A DNA stretch of 34,746 nt from the NCBI GenBank assembly GCA_022449455.1, contig JAKUPL010000035.1:1-34746 (forward strand), in the 5' to 3' direction. The stretch comes from Alcanivorax sp. (GTDB lineage Bacteria; Pseudomonadota; Gammaproteobacteria; Pseudomonadales; Alcanivoracaceae). Shown here piece after piece: positions 16,199 to 24,477 of the stretch (position 1 is its first letter; each line of letters begins with the position of its first letter). The notes beneath the pieces were generated by a model, which worked only from the letters and a program-made list of their open reading frames with translations, had not been told where the DNA came from and searched no databases. The position numbers and the translations under genes were made by a program.

Positions 16199-17547
16199 GC
16201 GCCGGCGACGACGGGCTGGTGCCGGACCTGGGCCGGGGCGCCCTCACCGACCGGGTGCGCGCCACGGTGTTGGGCCGGCGCACGCCCAGGGCCTGGTTTC
16301 TGGCGCTGGGGCTGGCGACGCTGGTGTCGCTGTTGTTTCTGCTCGGCGTGGTGTACGTGCTCAGCGTCGGCGTGGGCGCCTTCGGCCTGAACATTCCGGT
16401 GGCCTGGGGCTTCCCGATCATCAATACCATCTGGTGGATCGGCATCGCCCACGCCGGCACCCTGATCTCGGCGGTGCTGTGGCTGACCCGTCAGGACTGG
16501 CGCGCCTCCATCAGCCGCTCGGCGGAAGCCATGGCCATGTTCGCCATCGTGCTGGCCGGCAGCTATCCGCTGCTGCATCTGGGGCGTCCCTGGCTGGCCT
16601 ACTATCTGCTGCCCTACCCCAACCTGATGGACCTTTGGCCGCAGTGGCGCAGCCCGCTGGTGTGGGATTTCTTCGCCATCGCCAGCTACCTCCTGTTCAC
16701 CGCCAGTTTCCTGTATCTGAGCCTGCTGCCGGACTTGGCCAGCCTGCGTGACGGCGCGCGACGGCGCTTCCAGCAGCTGTTTTACGGCGTGCTGGCCCTG
16801 GGCTGGCGCAACTCGGCCCGGCACTGGGCCCGCTACGAACAGGCCCACCGGGTGCTGGCGGTGATCGCCGCGCCCATCGTGGTGTCGGTGACCGGCACCA
16901 TCTCCCTGGACCTGGCGGTGAGCATCGTACCCGGCTTCCACTTCACCATTTTCCCGCCCTACTTCGTGGCCGGGGCGCTCTATTCCGGCTTCGCCACCGT
17001 GGCCATCATCGCCATTATTCTGCGCGGCCTGTTCGGGTTCCGGGATCTGATTACCCGCGCCCATCTCAACCGGCTGGGCATCATGATGCTGTGCTTCGTG
17101 CTGGTGGTGGACTACGCCTACCTGCAGGAAATCTTCACCGCCTTCTACACCGGCGAGGCCTTTTATCGCGGCGTCTATTTCGACCGCTGGACCGGCCCCT
17201 ACGCGCCCTACTACTGGGGCATGATCCTGTGCAACGTGGTGCTGGCCCAGGGGCTGTGGTTCCGCCGTCTGCGCGAGAGCGTGCCCGGGCTGCTGTCTCT
17301 GGCGGTGATCGCCGACATCGGCATGTGGCTGGAGCGCTTTCAGATCGTCATCACCAGCACCCACAAGGACTACATGCCCAGCGCCTGGGACACGGTGCGG
17401 CCCACCGCCTGGGACTGGCTCACCTACGCCGGCTCCATCGGCGTGTTCTTCGTGCTGCTGTTGCTGTTCATCCGCCTGATGCCCTCGGTGTCCATGCACG
17501 ACATGCGCGCCCTGCTGCACCGGCGCCGGGAGGGCGGCCATGGCTGA
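16195..17547 (+). CDS. actC: Alternative Complex III NrfD-like membrane subunit, ActC
   Basis: The 450-residue protein is almost entirely hydrophobic, with about ten transmembrane helices, and matches the NrfD/PsrC family (for example the FGLNIPVAWGFPIINTIWWIGIAHAGTLIS segment near the start, and HFTIFPPYFVAGALYSGFA later). It should hold a quinol-binding site in the membrane and give electrons to the Fe-S clusters of ActB. Its ATG overlaps the actB stop as ATGA, and actD starts 8 bp before its end, so the subunits are probably made in a coupled way. Confidence 0.94.
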   Translation: MSAGDDGLVPDLGRGALTDRVRATVLGRRTPRAWFLALGLATLVSLLFLLGVVYVLSVGVGAFGLNIPVAWGFPIINTIWWIGIAHAGTLISAVLWLTRQDWRASISRSAEAMAMFAIVLAGSYPLLHLGRPWLAYYLLPYPNLMDLWPQWRSPLVWDFFAIASYLLFTASFLYLSLLPDLASLRDGARRRFQQLFYGVLALGWRNSARHWARYEQAHRVLAVIAAPIVVSVTGTISLDLAVSIVPGFHFTIFPPYFVAGALYSGFATVAIIAIILRGLFGFRDLITRAHLNRLGIMMLCFVLVVDYAYLQEIFTAFYTGEAFYRGVYFDRWTGPYAPYYWGMILCNVVLAQGLWFRRLRESVPGLLSLAVIADIGMWLERFQIVITSTHKDYMPSAWDTVRPTAWDWLTYAGSIGVFFVLLLLFIRLMPSVSMHDMRALLHRRREGGHG

Positions 17548-18070
17548 ACGTCTGCACGGTTTGCTGGCCCGCTTTCCCGACGCCGACCGGCTGATCGCCG
17601 CCAGCCGCGACCTGCGCGAGTGCGGCCTGAGCCGGCTGGATGCCTATACGCCCCATCCGGTGGCCGGGCTGCCGGAGGCATTGGGCGTGCGCGACCGGCG
17701 GGTGCCGCTGACGGCGTTGATCTGCGCCGTGCTGGCCGGCGCCGGCACGCTGGCGCTACAGGTTTACGCGTCCCTCGACTACCCCTTCAATGTGGGCGGC
17801 AAACCGGTGGTCAGCTGGCCGGCCTACATGATCGTCACCTTCGCCATGAGCATGGTGGGCGCCACTCTGGGGGCGCTGTTTTCCATGCTGCTGCTGAACG
17901 GCTTTCCCCGGCCCTACCACCCGCTGTTCAACGTGGCGGAGTTTGACGCCGCTTCCCGGGACGGCTTTTTCCTCTGCGTGGAAGCGGCGGACCCGCGCTT
18001 CGACGCGGAACGGCTCAACCAGCGGTTGAAGCAACACGGCGCCGATCGCGTCTGGGAGGTACCGTCATGA
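17540..18070 (+). CDS. actD: Alternative Complex III subunit ActD (DUF3341)
   Basis: The 176-residue protein has two membrane helices (about 52-75 and 90-117) between soluble ends, the layout of the DUF3341/ActD family. The segment VSWPAYMIVTFAMSMVGATLGA and the following PYHPLFN with GFFLCVEA are typical. It is a structural subunit without cofactors that packs against ActC and ActB. It overlaps actC by 8 bp and actE by 4 bp. Confidence 0.92.
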   Translation: MAERLHGLLARFPDADRLIAASRDLRECGLSRLDAYTPHPVAGLPEALGVRDRRVPLTALICAVLAGAGTLALQVYASLDYPFNVGGKPVVSWPAYMIVTFAMSMVGATLGALFSMLLLNGFPRPYHPLFNVAEFDAASRDGFFLCVEAADPRFDAERLNQRLKQHGADRVWEVPS

Positions 18071-18633
18071 GCAGCGCCGGCATCCGGCGCCGCGCGCTGA
18101 TGGCCTCCGTGCTGGCCCTGACCCTGGTCGCCTGCGAGCAACCAGACATGGCCAACCAGCCACGGGTGGACACCTACGAACCGACCCCCGCGTTCAGCGA
18201 CGGCCGCGCCGCCCGCCCGATTCCGGACGGCGCCGTGGCCCGGGACGGCGGCGAGCCGGCGACGATACCGGCGCACAACCCGCTGCCGATCAACCGGGCC
18301 ACCCTGGACCACGGCCGCCATCAGTTCGAGGTGTTCTGCGCGCCCTGCCATGGCCGCAACGGCAAGGGCCGTGGCGTGATCGTGCAGCGCGGCTTTCCGG
18401 CGCCGCCCAGCTACCACAGCGCGCGCCTGCGCGACGCCGACGATGCCCATTTCTACAAGGTGATCCGCGATGGCTACGGCGCCATGTACCCCTATGCCAG
18501 CCGGGTGGCACCGCGCGACCGCTGGGCCATCATCGCCTACATCCGCAGTCTGCAGTTCAGCCAGCACGCGCGCCCGCGGGACGTGCCCGCCGACCGCTGG
18601 CCGCTGCCCGAGCCCCGCAAGGTGACGCCATGA
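18067..18633 (+). CDS. actE: Alternative Complex III monohaem cytochrome c lipoprotein, ActE
   Basis: The 188-residue product has a lipoprotein signal peptide (lipobox LVAC, C23) and a single class I cytochrome c domain. The haem site is C91-APCH; the probable axial Met is in GAMYPYASRV. The C-terminal helix with WAIIAYIRSLQ is also typical. It would sit in the periplasm, anchored by lipid, and carry electrons from ActA to the haem c domain of oxidase subunit II. It overlaps both neighbours by 4 bp. Confidence 0.93.
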   Translation: MSSAGIRRRALMASVLALTLVACEQPDMANQPRVDTYEPTPAFSDGRAARPIPDGAVARDGGEPATIPAHNPLPINRATLDHGRHQFEVFCAPCHGRNGKGRGVIVQRGFPAPPSYHSARLRDADDAHFYKVIRDGYGAMYPYASRVAPRDRWAIIAYIRSLQFSQHARPRDVPADRWPLPEPRKVTP

Positions 18634-19700
18634 GCACGCCCGGACGGTGGCCGCCGTGGCCGACGCTGGCGCTGGCCGGCCTGGGTCTGTGCGCCCTGGC
18701 CCCGCTGTTCGGGGTGGACGCCTTTTTGCGCGCCTGGCTGGTGGCGGCGCTGGCCGGCCTGGCGCTGCCGCTGGGCGCGCTGCCGGTGCTGATGACCCAC
18801 AACCTGACCGGCGGCCGCTGGGGCGAGCCAGCGCGGCCGGCGCTCAAGGCCACCGCCGCCACCCTGCCCTGGACGCTGCTGCTGTTCGTGCCGCTATTGC
18901 TGCTCGCCCCCCGGCTGCTGGTGTGGAGTGGCGACCTGAGCGGGCTGCCGGAAACGGTGGCGCACAAGCGCTTCTATCTGAACCTGCCGTTCTTTTATGG
19001 CCGGTTCGCGCTGTACGCGTTGGCGTGGCTGCTGCTGGCCGCGCGTCTGGGCGTGTGGCGCGGCGAGCGCCGGCCCACCGGCGCCAGTGCCGGCGGCCTG
19101 GTGCTGTGGGCGCTGACCGTCACCTTCTTCGCGGTGGACTGGATCATGAGCCTGGAGCCGGCCTGGTACTCCGACATTCTCGGGCTGATCGTAATCGGCG
19201 CGCTGCTGTCCATGGCGCTGACGGTGCCGCTGCTGACACCGGGCCTGTACTCGGACCGGGACCCGGCTCTGGAAAGCGCCCGCCGCGATCTGGTGCATCT
19301 GTGGCTGACCGCCATTCTGTTCTGGGTGTTCGTGGCGTTCAGCCAGTATCTGATCATCTGGAGCGGCGACCTGCCCCACGAGATCCGCTGGTATCTGCAC
19401 CGGAGCCAGGGCGGCTGGCAGTGGCTGGCGGCGGCGATGATGGTGCTGTGCGGCGCGCTGCCGTTCGTGGCACTGCTGCCGCCCCACTGGAAGCGGCGCG
19501 GGCGCCCCCTGGCGATACTGGCCGCCCTGGTGTTGCTGGGCCATGTGTTGGAGCTGGTGTGGCTGGTGCTGCCCGCCTACTACCCGGAACACTGGACGCC
19601 GGGCTGGCGCACGCCGCTGGCCCTGGCCACGGTGGCCGCGCTGCTGATCTGGCGCATCGGCGCGCGGTTGCCGGCGGACCCGCGGGAGGCGATGCGATGA
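18630..19700 (+). CDS. actF: Alternative Complex III integral membrane subunit, ActF
   Basis: The 356-residue protein has about ten transmembrane helices and the signature stretches of ActF: SLEPAWYSDILGLIVIGA and LFWVFVAFSQYLIIWSGDLPHEI. ActF is a relative of ActC that forms part of the membrane core of Alternative Complex III. It overlaps actE by 4 bp upstream and the next small gene by 4 bp downstream. Confidence 0.93.
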   Translation: MSTPGRWPPWPTLALAGLGLCALAPLFGVDAFLRAWLVAALAGLALPLGALPVLMTHNLTGGRWGEPARPALKATAATLPWTLLLFVPLLLLAPRLLVWSGDLSGLPETVAHKRFYLNLPFFYGRFALYALAWLLLAARLGVWRGERRPTGASAGGLVLWALTVTFFAVDWIMSLEPAWYSDILGLIVIGALLSMALTVPLLTPGLYSDRDPALESARRDLVHLWLTAILFWVFVAFSQYLIIWSGDLPHEIRWYLHRSQGGWQWLAAAMMVLCGALPFVALLPPHWKRRGRPLAILAALVLLGHVLELVWLVLPAYYPEHWTPGWRTPLALATVAALLIWRIGARLPADPREAMR

Positions 19701-20065
19701 CCCGTGACCCCGGCTACGAAACCCGCGACGTGGCGCCCCGGGTGCCGCTGATCGCCGGCTTGGCGGTGGCCGCTTTTCTGCTGCTGGTGCTGGCCCTGAT
19801 CGCCGCCGGCTTCGCCCTGCGCGGCGGGGGCGGCGGCGCGCCCAGCGTGGGCGGCTTCGCCGAGCTGCCGCTGACCGATGATCGCACGCCCCATCTGCAG
19901 GGCGCGCCGGGCCGGGACCTGGCGCGCCTGCGCGCAATCAGCGAAGAGGGGCTGCACGACTACGGCTGGGTGGACCGGGACGCCGGCATCGTGCATCTGC
20001 CCATCGAACGGGCCATGGACCTGTACGCGCGCCGTCACGGCGACCGGGAGGCGGACCATGAGTGA
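19697..20065 (+). CDS. Small membrane-anchored protein of the ACIII-caa3 operon
   Basis: The 122-residue protein has one membrane helix (about 18-41) followed by a Gly run and a periplasmic part of roughly 75 residues. It ends with a distinctive patch, LHDYGWVDRDAGIVHLPIERAMDL. Similar short proteins with a Y-x-W-V-D...G-x-V-x-x-P-I-x-x-A-M pattern are, from memory, common between ACIII or oxidase genes and sco genes, without known function. It is fully embedded in the operon: its ATG overlaps the actF stop by 4 bp, and the sco start lies 8 bp inside its end. A role in assembly of the ACIII-oxidase supercomplex is a reasonable guess. Confidence 0.82.
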   Translation: MTRDPGYETRDVAPRVPLIAGLAVAAFLLLVLALIAAGFALRGGGGGAPSVGGFAELPLTDDRTPHLQGAPGRDLARLRAISEEGLHDYGWVDRDAGIVHLPIERAMDLYARRHGDREADHE

Positions 20066-20891
20066 CCGGTTGTTGCCGTTGCTGCTGGCGGCTCTGTTGC
20101 CGCTCTGCCTGCCGGCGGCGGGCGCCCGGGCGGAGACCCGCGAAGCCCGCACCCTGAACAGCGTGGGCGTGGACCAGCGGGTGGGCGAGCGCGTGCCCCT
20201 GGACCTGAAGCTGCGCGACCGCCAGGGCCGCACCGTGACCCTGGGCCAACTGCTGGACGGGCGCCCCGCCCTGCTGGAACTGGCCTGGTACGACTGCCCG
20301 AACCTGTGCGACCTGTCCCTGCGCCGGCTGGGCAGCCAGCTCTCCGACGTGAAATACCGGCCGGACCGGGACTACCGGGTGATCACCGTCAGCCTGGATC
20401 CGCACGAGGGTCCCGCCGACGCCGCCCACGCCGCCGCCATGCTGGATGAGAGCTACCAGGGGCCGGCCACCGGCTCACCCTGGCACGTGCTCACCGGCGA
20501 CCGGGACGCGATCCGGCGATTGGCCGCGGCCATCGGCTTTCGCTACCAGTACGACGCCGACACCGACCAGTACGCTCACCCGGCCGGTCTGGCGGTGTTG
20601 GACAGAGGCGGCCGCATCGCCTCCTATCTGCTGGGTCTGACCTTCTCCGGCCACGATCTGCAGTTGGCCCTGACCCGCGCCGGTGACGGCGAGCTGGGCT
20701 CGTTCGTCGATCAGATCGCGCTGCGTTGCTTCCATTTCGACCCGGAGAAAGGTGCCTACACTCTGGACGTACTGCGCGTGCTGAACCTGGCCTGCCTGGT
20801 CACCGCCGTGGCACTGGCACTGGGGGTGGGCACCCTGCTGTGGCGCCGACGCCGGCGCGGGCCGGACCCCGAACACCAGGAGGACCCCTGA
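20058..20891 (+). CDS. sco: SCO1/SenC-type copper chaperone
   Basis: The 277-residue protein has a signal peptide, a thioredoxin-like SCO domain and a C-terminal membrane helix (about 244-262) followed by arginines. The copper-binding Cys pair is C80-PNL-C84 in YDCPNLCDLS, and the third ligand His is in QYAHPAGLAVLD. SCO proteins insert copper into the CuA centre of cytochrome oxidase subunit II, the product of the gene directly downstream. A C-terminal rather than N-terminal anchor is common for SCO proteins in such operons. It overlaps the preceding small gene by 8 bp. Confidence 0.92.
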   Translation: MSDRLLPLLLAALLPLCLPAAGARAETREARTLNSVGVDQRVGERVPLDLKLRDRQGRTVTLGQLLDGRPALLELAWYDCPNLCDLSLRRLGSQLSDVKYRPDRDYRVITVSLDPHEGPADAAHAAAMLDESYQGPATGSPWHVLTGDRDAIRRLAAAIGFRYQYDADTDQYAHPAGLAVLDRGGRIASYLLGLTFSGHDLQLALTRAGDGELGSFVDQIALRCFHFDPEKGAYTLDVLRVLNLACLVTAVALALGVGTLLWRRRRRGPDPEHQEDP

Positions 20892-20894
20892 ACC

Positions 20895-21902
20895 ATGGCC
20901 GCCGATCAAGATCGCTGGCAATTGCTGCTGTTCCCGGACGCCGCCTCCAGCGTGGCCGGCTCCGTGGACATCCTGTTCTGGACCATGGTGGTGGTGTGCG
21001 GCCTGATCGTGGTGCTCGTATTCACCCTGCTGCTGGTGTTGTCGGTGCGCTACCGGGCCGGCGCCCGGGTGGACCGCACCCCGTCGCCGAAACTGTTCAA
21101 CAACCGCTGGCTGGAGATCGGCTGGACCCTGCCGGTGCTGGCCGGCTTCCTGGTGTTTTTTGGTTGGGGGGCGGCGCTGTATGTGGACATCTTCGATCCG
21201 CCGGCGCGCGACGGCGAGGACGTGCGCCAGATCAACGTGATCGGTAAGCAGTGGATGTGGAAATTCCAGCACCCGGAGGGCATCCGCGAAATCAACGACC
21301 TGCATCTGCCGGTGGGCCAGACCGTGGAGCTGCGGCTCACTTCCCAGGATGTGATTCACAGCTTCTTCGTGCCCGCCTTCCGCATCAAACAGGACGTGCT
21401 GCCGCAGCGTTATACGCGGCTGCGCTTCACGCCGGTGAAGACCGGCCGCTTCGACCTGTTCTGCGCGGAGTATTGCGGCCTGTCCCATTCCGGCATGGTC
21501 GGCAAGGTGGTGGTGATGGCGCCGGAGCGGTTCCAGGCCTGGCTGCAGCGCCGCGACCGGGGCGAAAGCCCGGCCCGCGAAGGCGAACGGCTGTTCCGGC
21601 AGTACGGCTGCAGCGGCTGCCACGGTGCCGCCTCCCGGGTCAACGCGCCGGATCTGACCGGTCTGTACGGCAAGCCGGTGCCCCTGGAAAGCGGCGAAAC
21701 CGTCACCGCCGACGCCCAGTATCTGAGGGACTCGGTGATGTTCCCCAGCCGCCAGGTGGCCGCCGGCTACCCGGATATCATGCCCTCCTTCAAGGACCAG
21801 ATCAGCGAGGAGGACCTGCTCAAACTGCTCGCTTATTTGCAGTCCCTGGATGAATCGTCCCGGGCCGACGCGCCCCGCCAAAAGGAGACCGACGCGCCAT
21901 GA
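20895..21902 (+). CDS. coxB: Cytochrome c oxidase subunit II with fused cytochrome c (caa3)
   Basis: The 335-residue protein has two N-terminal membrane helices (about 22-50 and 71-95), a periplasmic cupredoxin domain carrying CuA and a C-terminal cytochrome c domain. CuA ligands are visible: His in DVIHSFFVP, and C190-AEY-C194 followed by GLSHSGM. The haem c site is C239-SGCH with a probable Met ligand in YPDIMPSF. The fused haem domain makes this a caa3-type oxidase able to take electrons straight from the Alternative Complex III cytochromes. AGGAGG upstream supports the ATG; the TGA overlaps the coxA start by 4 bp. Confidence 0.95.
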   Translation: MAADQDRWQLLLFPDAASSVAGSVDILFWTMVVVCGLIVVLVFTLLLVLSVRYRAGARVDRTPSPKLFNNRWLEIGWTLPVLAGFLVFFGWGAALYVDIFDPPARDGEDVRQINVIGKQWMWKFQHPEGIREINDLHLPVGQTVELRLTSQDVIHSFFVPAFRIKQDVLPQRYTRLRFTPVKTGRFDLFCAEYCGLSHSGMVGKVVVMAPERFQAWLQRRDRGESPAREGERLFRQYGCSGCHGAASRVNAPDLTGLYGKPVPLESGETVTADAQYLRDSVMFPSRQVAAGYPDIMPSFKDQISEEDLLKLLAYLQSLDESSRADAPRQKETDAP

Positions 21903-23512
21903 TCCGCGACGTCCGCACCGGCCCCGCGCCGCGCCACCATTACCTGAACGCGGGCCACGGCCTGGCCAGCTGGTTCCTGACCAAGGACCACAAGCGCATA
22001 GCCTGGCTGTATTTCGTCAGCATCACCGGCTTCTTCTTTCTCGGTGGGCTGGCGGCCACGCTGATCCGGCTGGAACTGATCACGCCCAACGGCGACCTGC
22101 TCAGCAGCGACGCTTACAACCGGCTGTTTTCCCTGCACGGCATCGTGATGGTGTGGTTTTTCCTGATTCCATCGATCCCCACCACCTTTGGCAACTTCCT
22201 GCTGCCGCTGATGGTGGGCGCCCGCGACCTGGCCTTTCCGCGCCTGAATCTGCTCAGCTGGTACGTGTACATCATCGGCGGCCTGTTCACCCTGATCGCG
22301 GCGGTGGCCGGCGGCATCGATACCGGCTGGACCTTCTATACGCCCTACAGCACCCTGTTCGCCAACGGCGCTGTGCTGGCCGCCGCCACCGGCGTGTTCA
22401 TCGTCGGCTTCTCCTCGATCCTTACCGGCATCAATTTCATCGTCACCGTGCACACCATGCGCGCGCCCGGGCTCACCTGGTTCCGCCTGCCGCTGTTCGT
22501 ATGGGCGCAGTACGCCACCAGCCTTGTGATGGTGCTGGCCACACCGGTGCTGTCGGTGACGCTGGTGCTGCTGGCGGTGGAGCGGGTGTTCGGGGTGGGC
22601 ATTTTCGACCCGTCCCTGGGCGGCGACCCGGTGCTGTTCGAGCATCTGTTCTGGTTCTACTCGCACCCGGCGGTGTACATCATGATCCTGCCGGCCATGG
22701 GGGTGGTCAGTGAGGTGGTGTCCTGCTTCGCCCACAAGCGCATTTTCGGCTATCGGGTGATGGCCTTTTCGATCCTCGCCATCGCCCTGTTCGGCTTTCT
22801 GGTATGGGGCCATCATATGTTCGTGTCCGGCCAGTCGATCTATGCCGGGGTGGCGTTCTCGCTGCTCAGCTTTCTGGTCTCGGTGCCCTCGGCGATCAAG
22901 ATCTTTAACTGGTTGGCCACGCTGTACAAAGGCCATGTGCGGTTCGACGCGCCCATGTTGTTCGCCATGAGCTTTCTCGGCCTGTTTCTGATCGGCGGCC
23001 TCACCGGGGTGTTCGTGGCCACCCTGGCCCTGGACGTGCAGATGCACGACACCTACTTCGTGGTGGCGCATTTCCACTACATCATGGTGGGCGGCGCGGT
23101 GTCCGCCTACATGGCCGCGCTGCATTTCTGGTGGCCCAAGATCACCGGTCGGCTGTACCCGGAAATGTGGGCGCGGGTATCGGCGATCATCGTGTTCGCC
23201 GGCTTCAACCTGACCTTTTTTCCGCAGTACATCCTGGGCTGGGCCGGCATGCCCCGCCGCTACCACGCCTACGTGGAAGATTTTCAACTTCTTAACGTGT
23301 TTTCTTCCGCCGGAGCGAGCATGCTGGCGGTGGGGTACCTGTTGCCGTTGATTTATCTGCTGTGGTCATTGCGCTACGGCGCCCACGCCAGCGCCAATCC
23401 CTGGAACGCGCGGGGCCTGGAATGGACGGTACCGTCACCGCCGCCGGAGGAGAATTTCGAGCGCCCGCCACGGGTCGAGCACGAGGCCTACGCCTATGAC
23501 ACGGACGCCTGA
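21899..23512 (+). CDS. coxA: Cytochrome c oxidase subunit I, A2-type signature
   Basis: The 537-residue protein has about 12 membrane helices. Haem a and a3 ligands are in [10 protein letters not shown] and [13 protein letters not shown]; CuB ligands are H256 and GHHMF, with the cross-linking Tyr260. Where most aa3 oxidases have HPEVY, this one reads Y254-S-H-P-A-V-Y260. The proton-channel Glu is replaced by Ala258 and the YS pair is present, the mark of A2-type haem-copper oxidases such as the R. marinus caa3. The K-channel Lys is present in PSAIKIFNW. It reduces oxygen to water and pumps protons across the inner membrane. Confidence 0.95.
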   Translation: MIRDVRTGPAPRHHYLNAGHGLASWFLTKDHKRIAWLYFVSITGFFFLGGLAATLIRLELITPNGDLLSSDAYNRLFSLHGIVMVWFFLIPSIPTTFGNFLLPLMVGARDLAFPRLNLLSWYVYIIGGLFTLIAAVAGGIDTGWTFYTPYSTLFANGAVLAAATGVFIVGFSSILTGINFIVTVHTMRAPGLTWFRLPLFVWAQYATSLVMVLATPVLSVTLVLLAVERVFGVGIFDPSLGGDPVLFEHLFWFYSHPAVYIMILPAMGVVSEVVSCFAHKRIFGYRVMAFSILAIALFGFLVWGHHMFVSGQSIYAGVAFSLLSFLVSVPSAIKIFNWLATLYKGHVRFDAPMLFAMSFLGLFLIGGLTGVFVATLALDVQMHDTYFVVAHFHYIMVGGAVSAYMAALHFWWPKITGRLYPEMWARVSAIIVFAGFNLTFFPQYILGWAGMPRRYHAYVEDFQLLNVFSSAGASMLAVGYLLPLIYLLWSLRYGAHASANPWNARGLEWTVPSPPPEENFERPPRVEHEAYAYDTDA

Positions 23513-24152
23513 ACACACCGTGATCGTCGCGCACCAGTTCGAGAATCTGGAGCAGCAGTTCGATGCGGACCTGCTGGGCATGTGGCTGTTCCTGGTCACC
23601 GAGGCACTGCTGTTTTCCGGCGCCTTCCTGGCGCTGGCGGTCTATTACCACCAGTACCACGACACCTTCTCCGCCGCCGCCCGCGAGCTGCACTGGCTGC
23701 TGGCGGGGGCCAATTCCGTGATTCTGCTGACCAGCGGTCTGGCGGTGGCGTTGGCGGAGCAGGCCGCCGACCAGGGCCGGCGCCGGGCGGCGCTGCTCGG
23801 CCTGCTGGCCACCATCGCGCTGGGGCTGGTGTTTCTCGCCATCAAGGGCTACGAGTACCACAGCGAATACCAGGCCGGGCTGATGCCGTTTCTGCAGCAG
23901 CCGTTCGCCTATGACGGCCCCAACCCGCACAACGCCATGCTGTTCTATAATTTCTATTTCGTGCTCACCGGCCTGCACGCGGCGCACATGGTCATCGGTC
24001 TGGCGGTGCTGATGGTGATCGCCGTGCTCACCTGGCGCTGGCGGGACGGCGCCCGGGTTGCCCGGCAGGTTCGCATCGCCGGGCTTTACTGGGCCTTCGT
24101 CGACATTGTCTGGGTGTTGGTCTATTGCTCGCTGTATCTGGTGGGGCGCTGA
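23496..24152 (+). CDS. coxC: Cytochrome c oxidase subunit III
   Basis: The 218-residue protein has five membrane helices, the shorter form of subunit III usual in caa3 operons. Typical segments are [32 protein letters not shown] and [18 protein letters not shown]. It has no cofactor and stabilises subunit I. It starts 17 bp before the end of coxA, and the subunit IV gene follows after 1 bp. Confidence 0.93.
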   Translation: MTRTPEHTVIVAHQFENLEQQFDADLLGMWLFLVTEALLFSGAFLALAVYYHQYHDTFSAAARELHWLLAGANSVILLTSGLAVALAEQAADQGRRRAALLGLLATIALGLVFLAIKGYEYHSEYQAGLMPFLQQPFAYDGPNPHNAMLFYNFYFVLTGLHAAHMVIGLAVLMVIAVLTWRWRDGARVARQVRIAGLYWAFVDIVWVLVYCSLYLVGR

Positions 24153-24153
24153 T

Positions 24154-24447
24154 ATGAGCAGGCCGCGCCACGACCGGACCCCGGCCTCAGCCACCGGCCG
24201 CTTCGTGGCCCTCTACGTGGTGCTGCTGGTACTGCTGGCGGCCAACATGGCGGGTACCCTGCTGTCGCTGGGCCCCTGGGCCATTCCCGCCCGGCTGGCG
24301 GTGGCGGCCGGCATGGTGGCGGTGATCGCCACCACCTTCATGCGCCTGCGCCAGGGCACGGTGCTGGTACGGCTGGTGGCGGTGATGAGCCTGCTGTGGA
24401 TTCTGTTCCTGTTCGTGCTCACCTTCGCCGACTTCCTGACCCGCTGA
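24154..24447 (+). CDS. Cytochrome c oxidase subunit IV-like protein
   Basis: The 97-residue product has three membrane helices (about 18-40, 42-62 and 68-92), the fold of bacterial oxidase subunit IV (COX4_pro/CoxD family). I chose the ATG at 24154, just past the coxC stop, because the frame upstream of it lies within coxC and gives a non-membrane extension. It is the last gene of the respiratory operon. No clear terminator hairpin is present in the 30 bp before the convergent glutamate-synthase-like gene. Confidence 0.85.
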   Translation: MSRPRHDRTPASATGRFVALYVVLLVLLAANMAGTLLSLGPWAIPARLAVAAGMVAVIATTFMRLRQGTVLVRLVAVMSLLWILFLFVLTFADFLTR

Positions 24448-24477
24448 ACGGCCTTTCAGACTGCGCTGTAAGGGCTT

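Noticed and set aside
12558-18633. Reading the actABCDEF genes as a nitrite or polysulfide reductase operon (Nrf/Psr)
   Set aside because: The pentahaem ActA, DUF3341 ActD, monohaem lipoprotein ActE and second membrane subunit ActF together, next to sco and coxBAC, are specific to Alternative Complex III.
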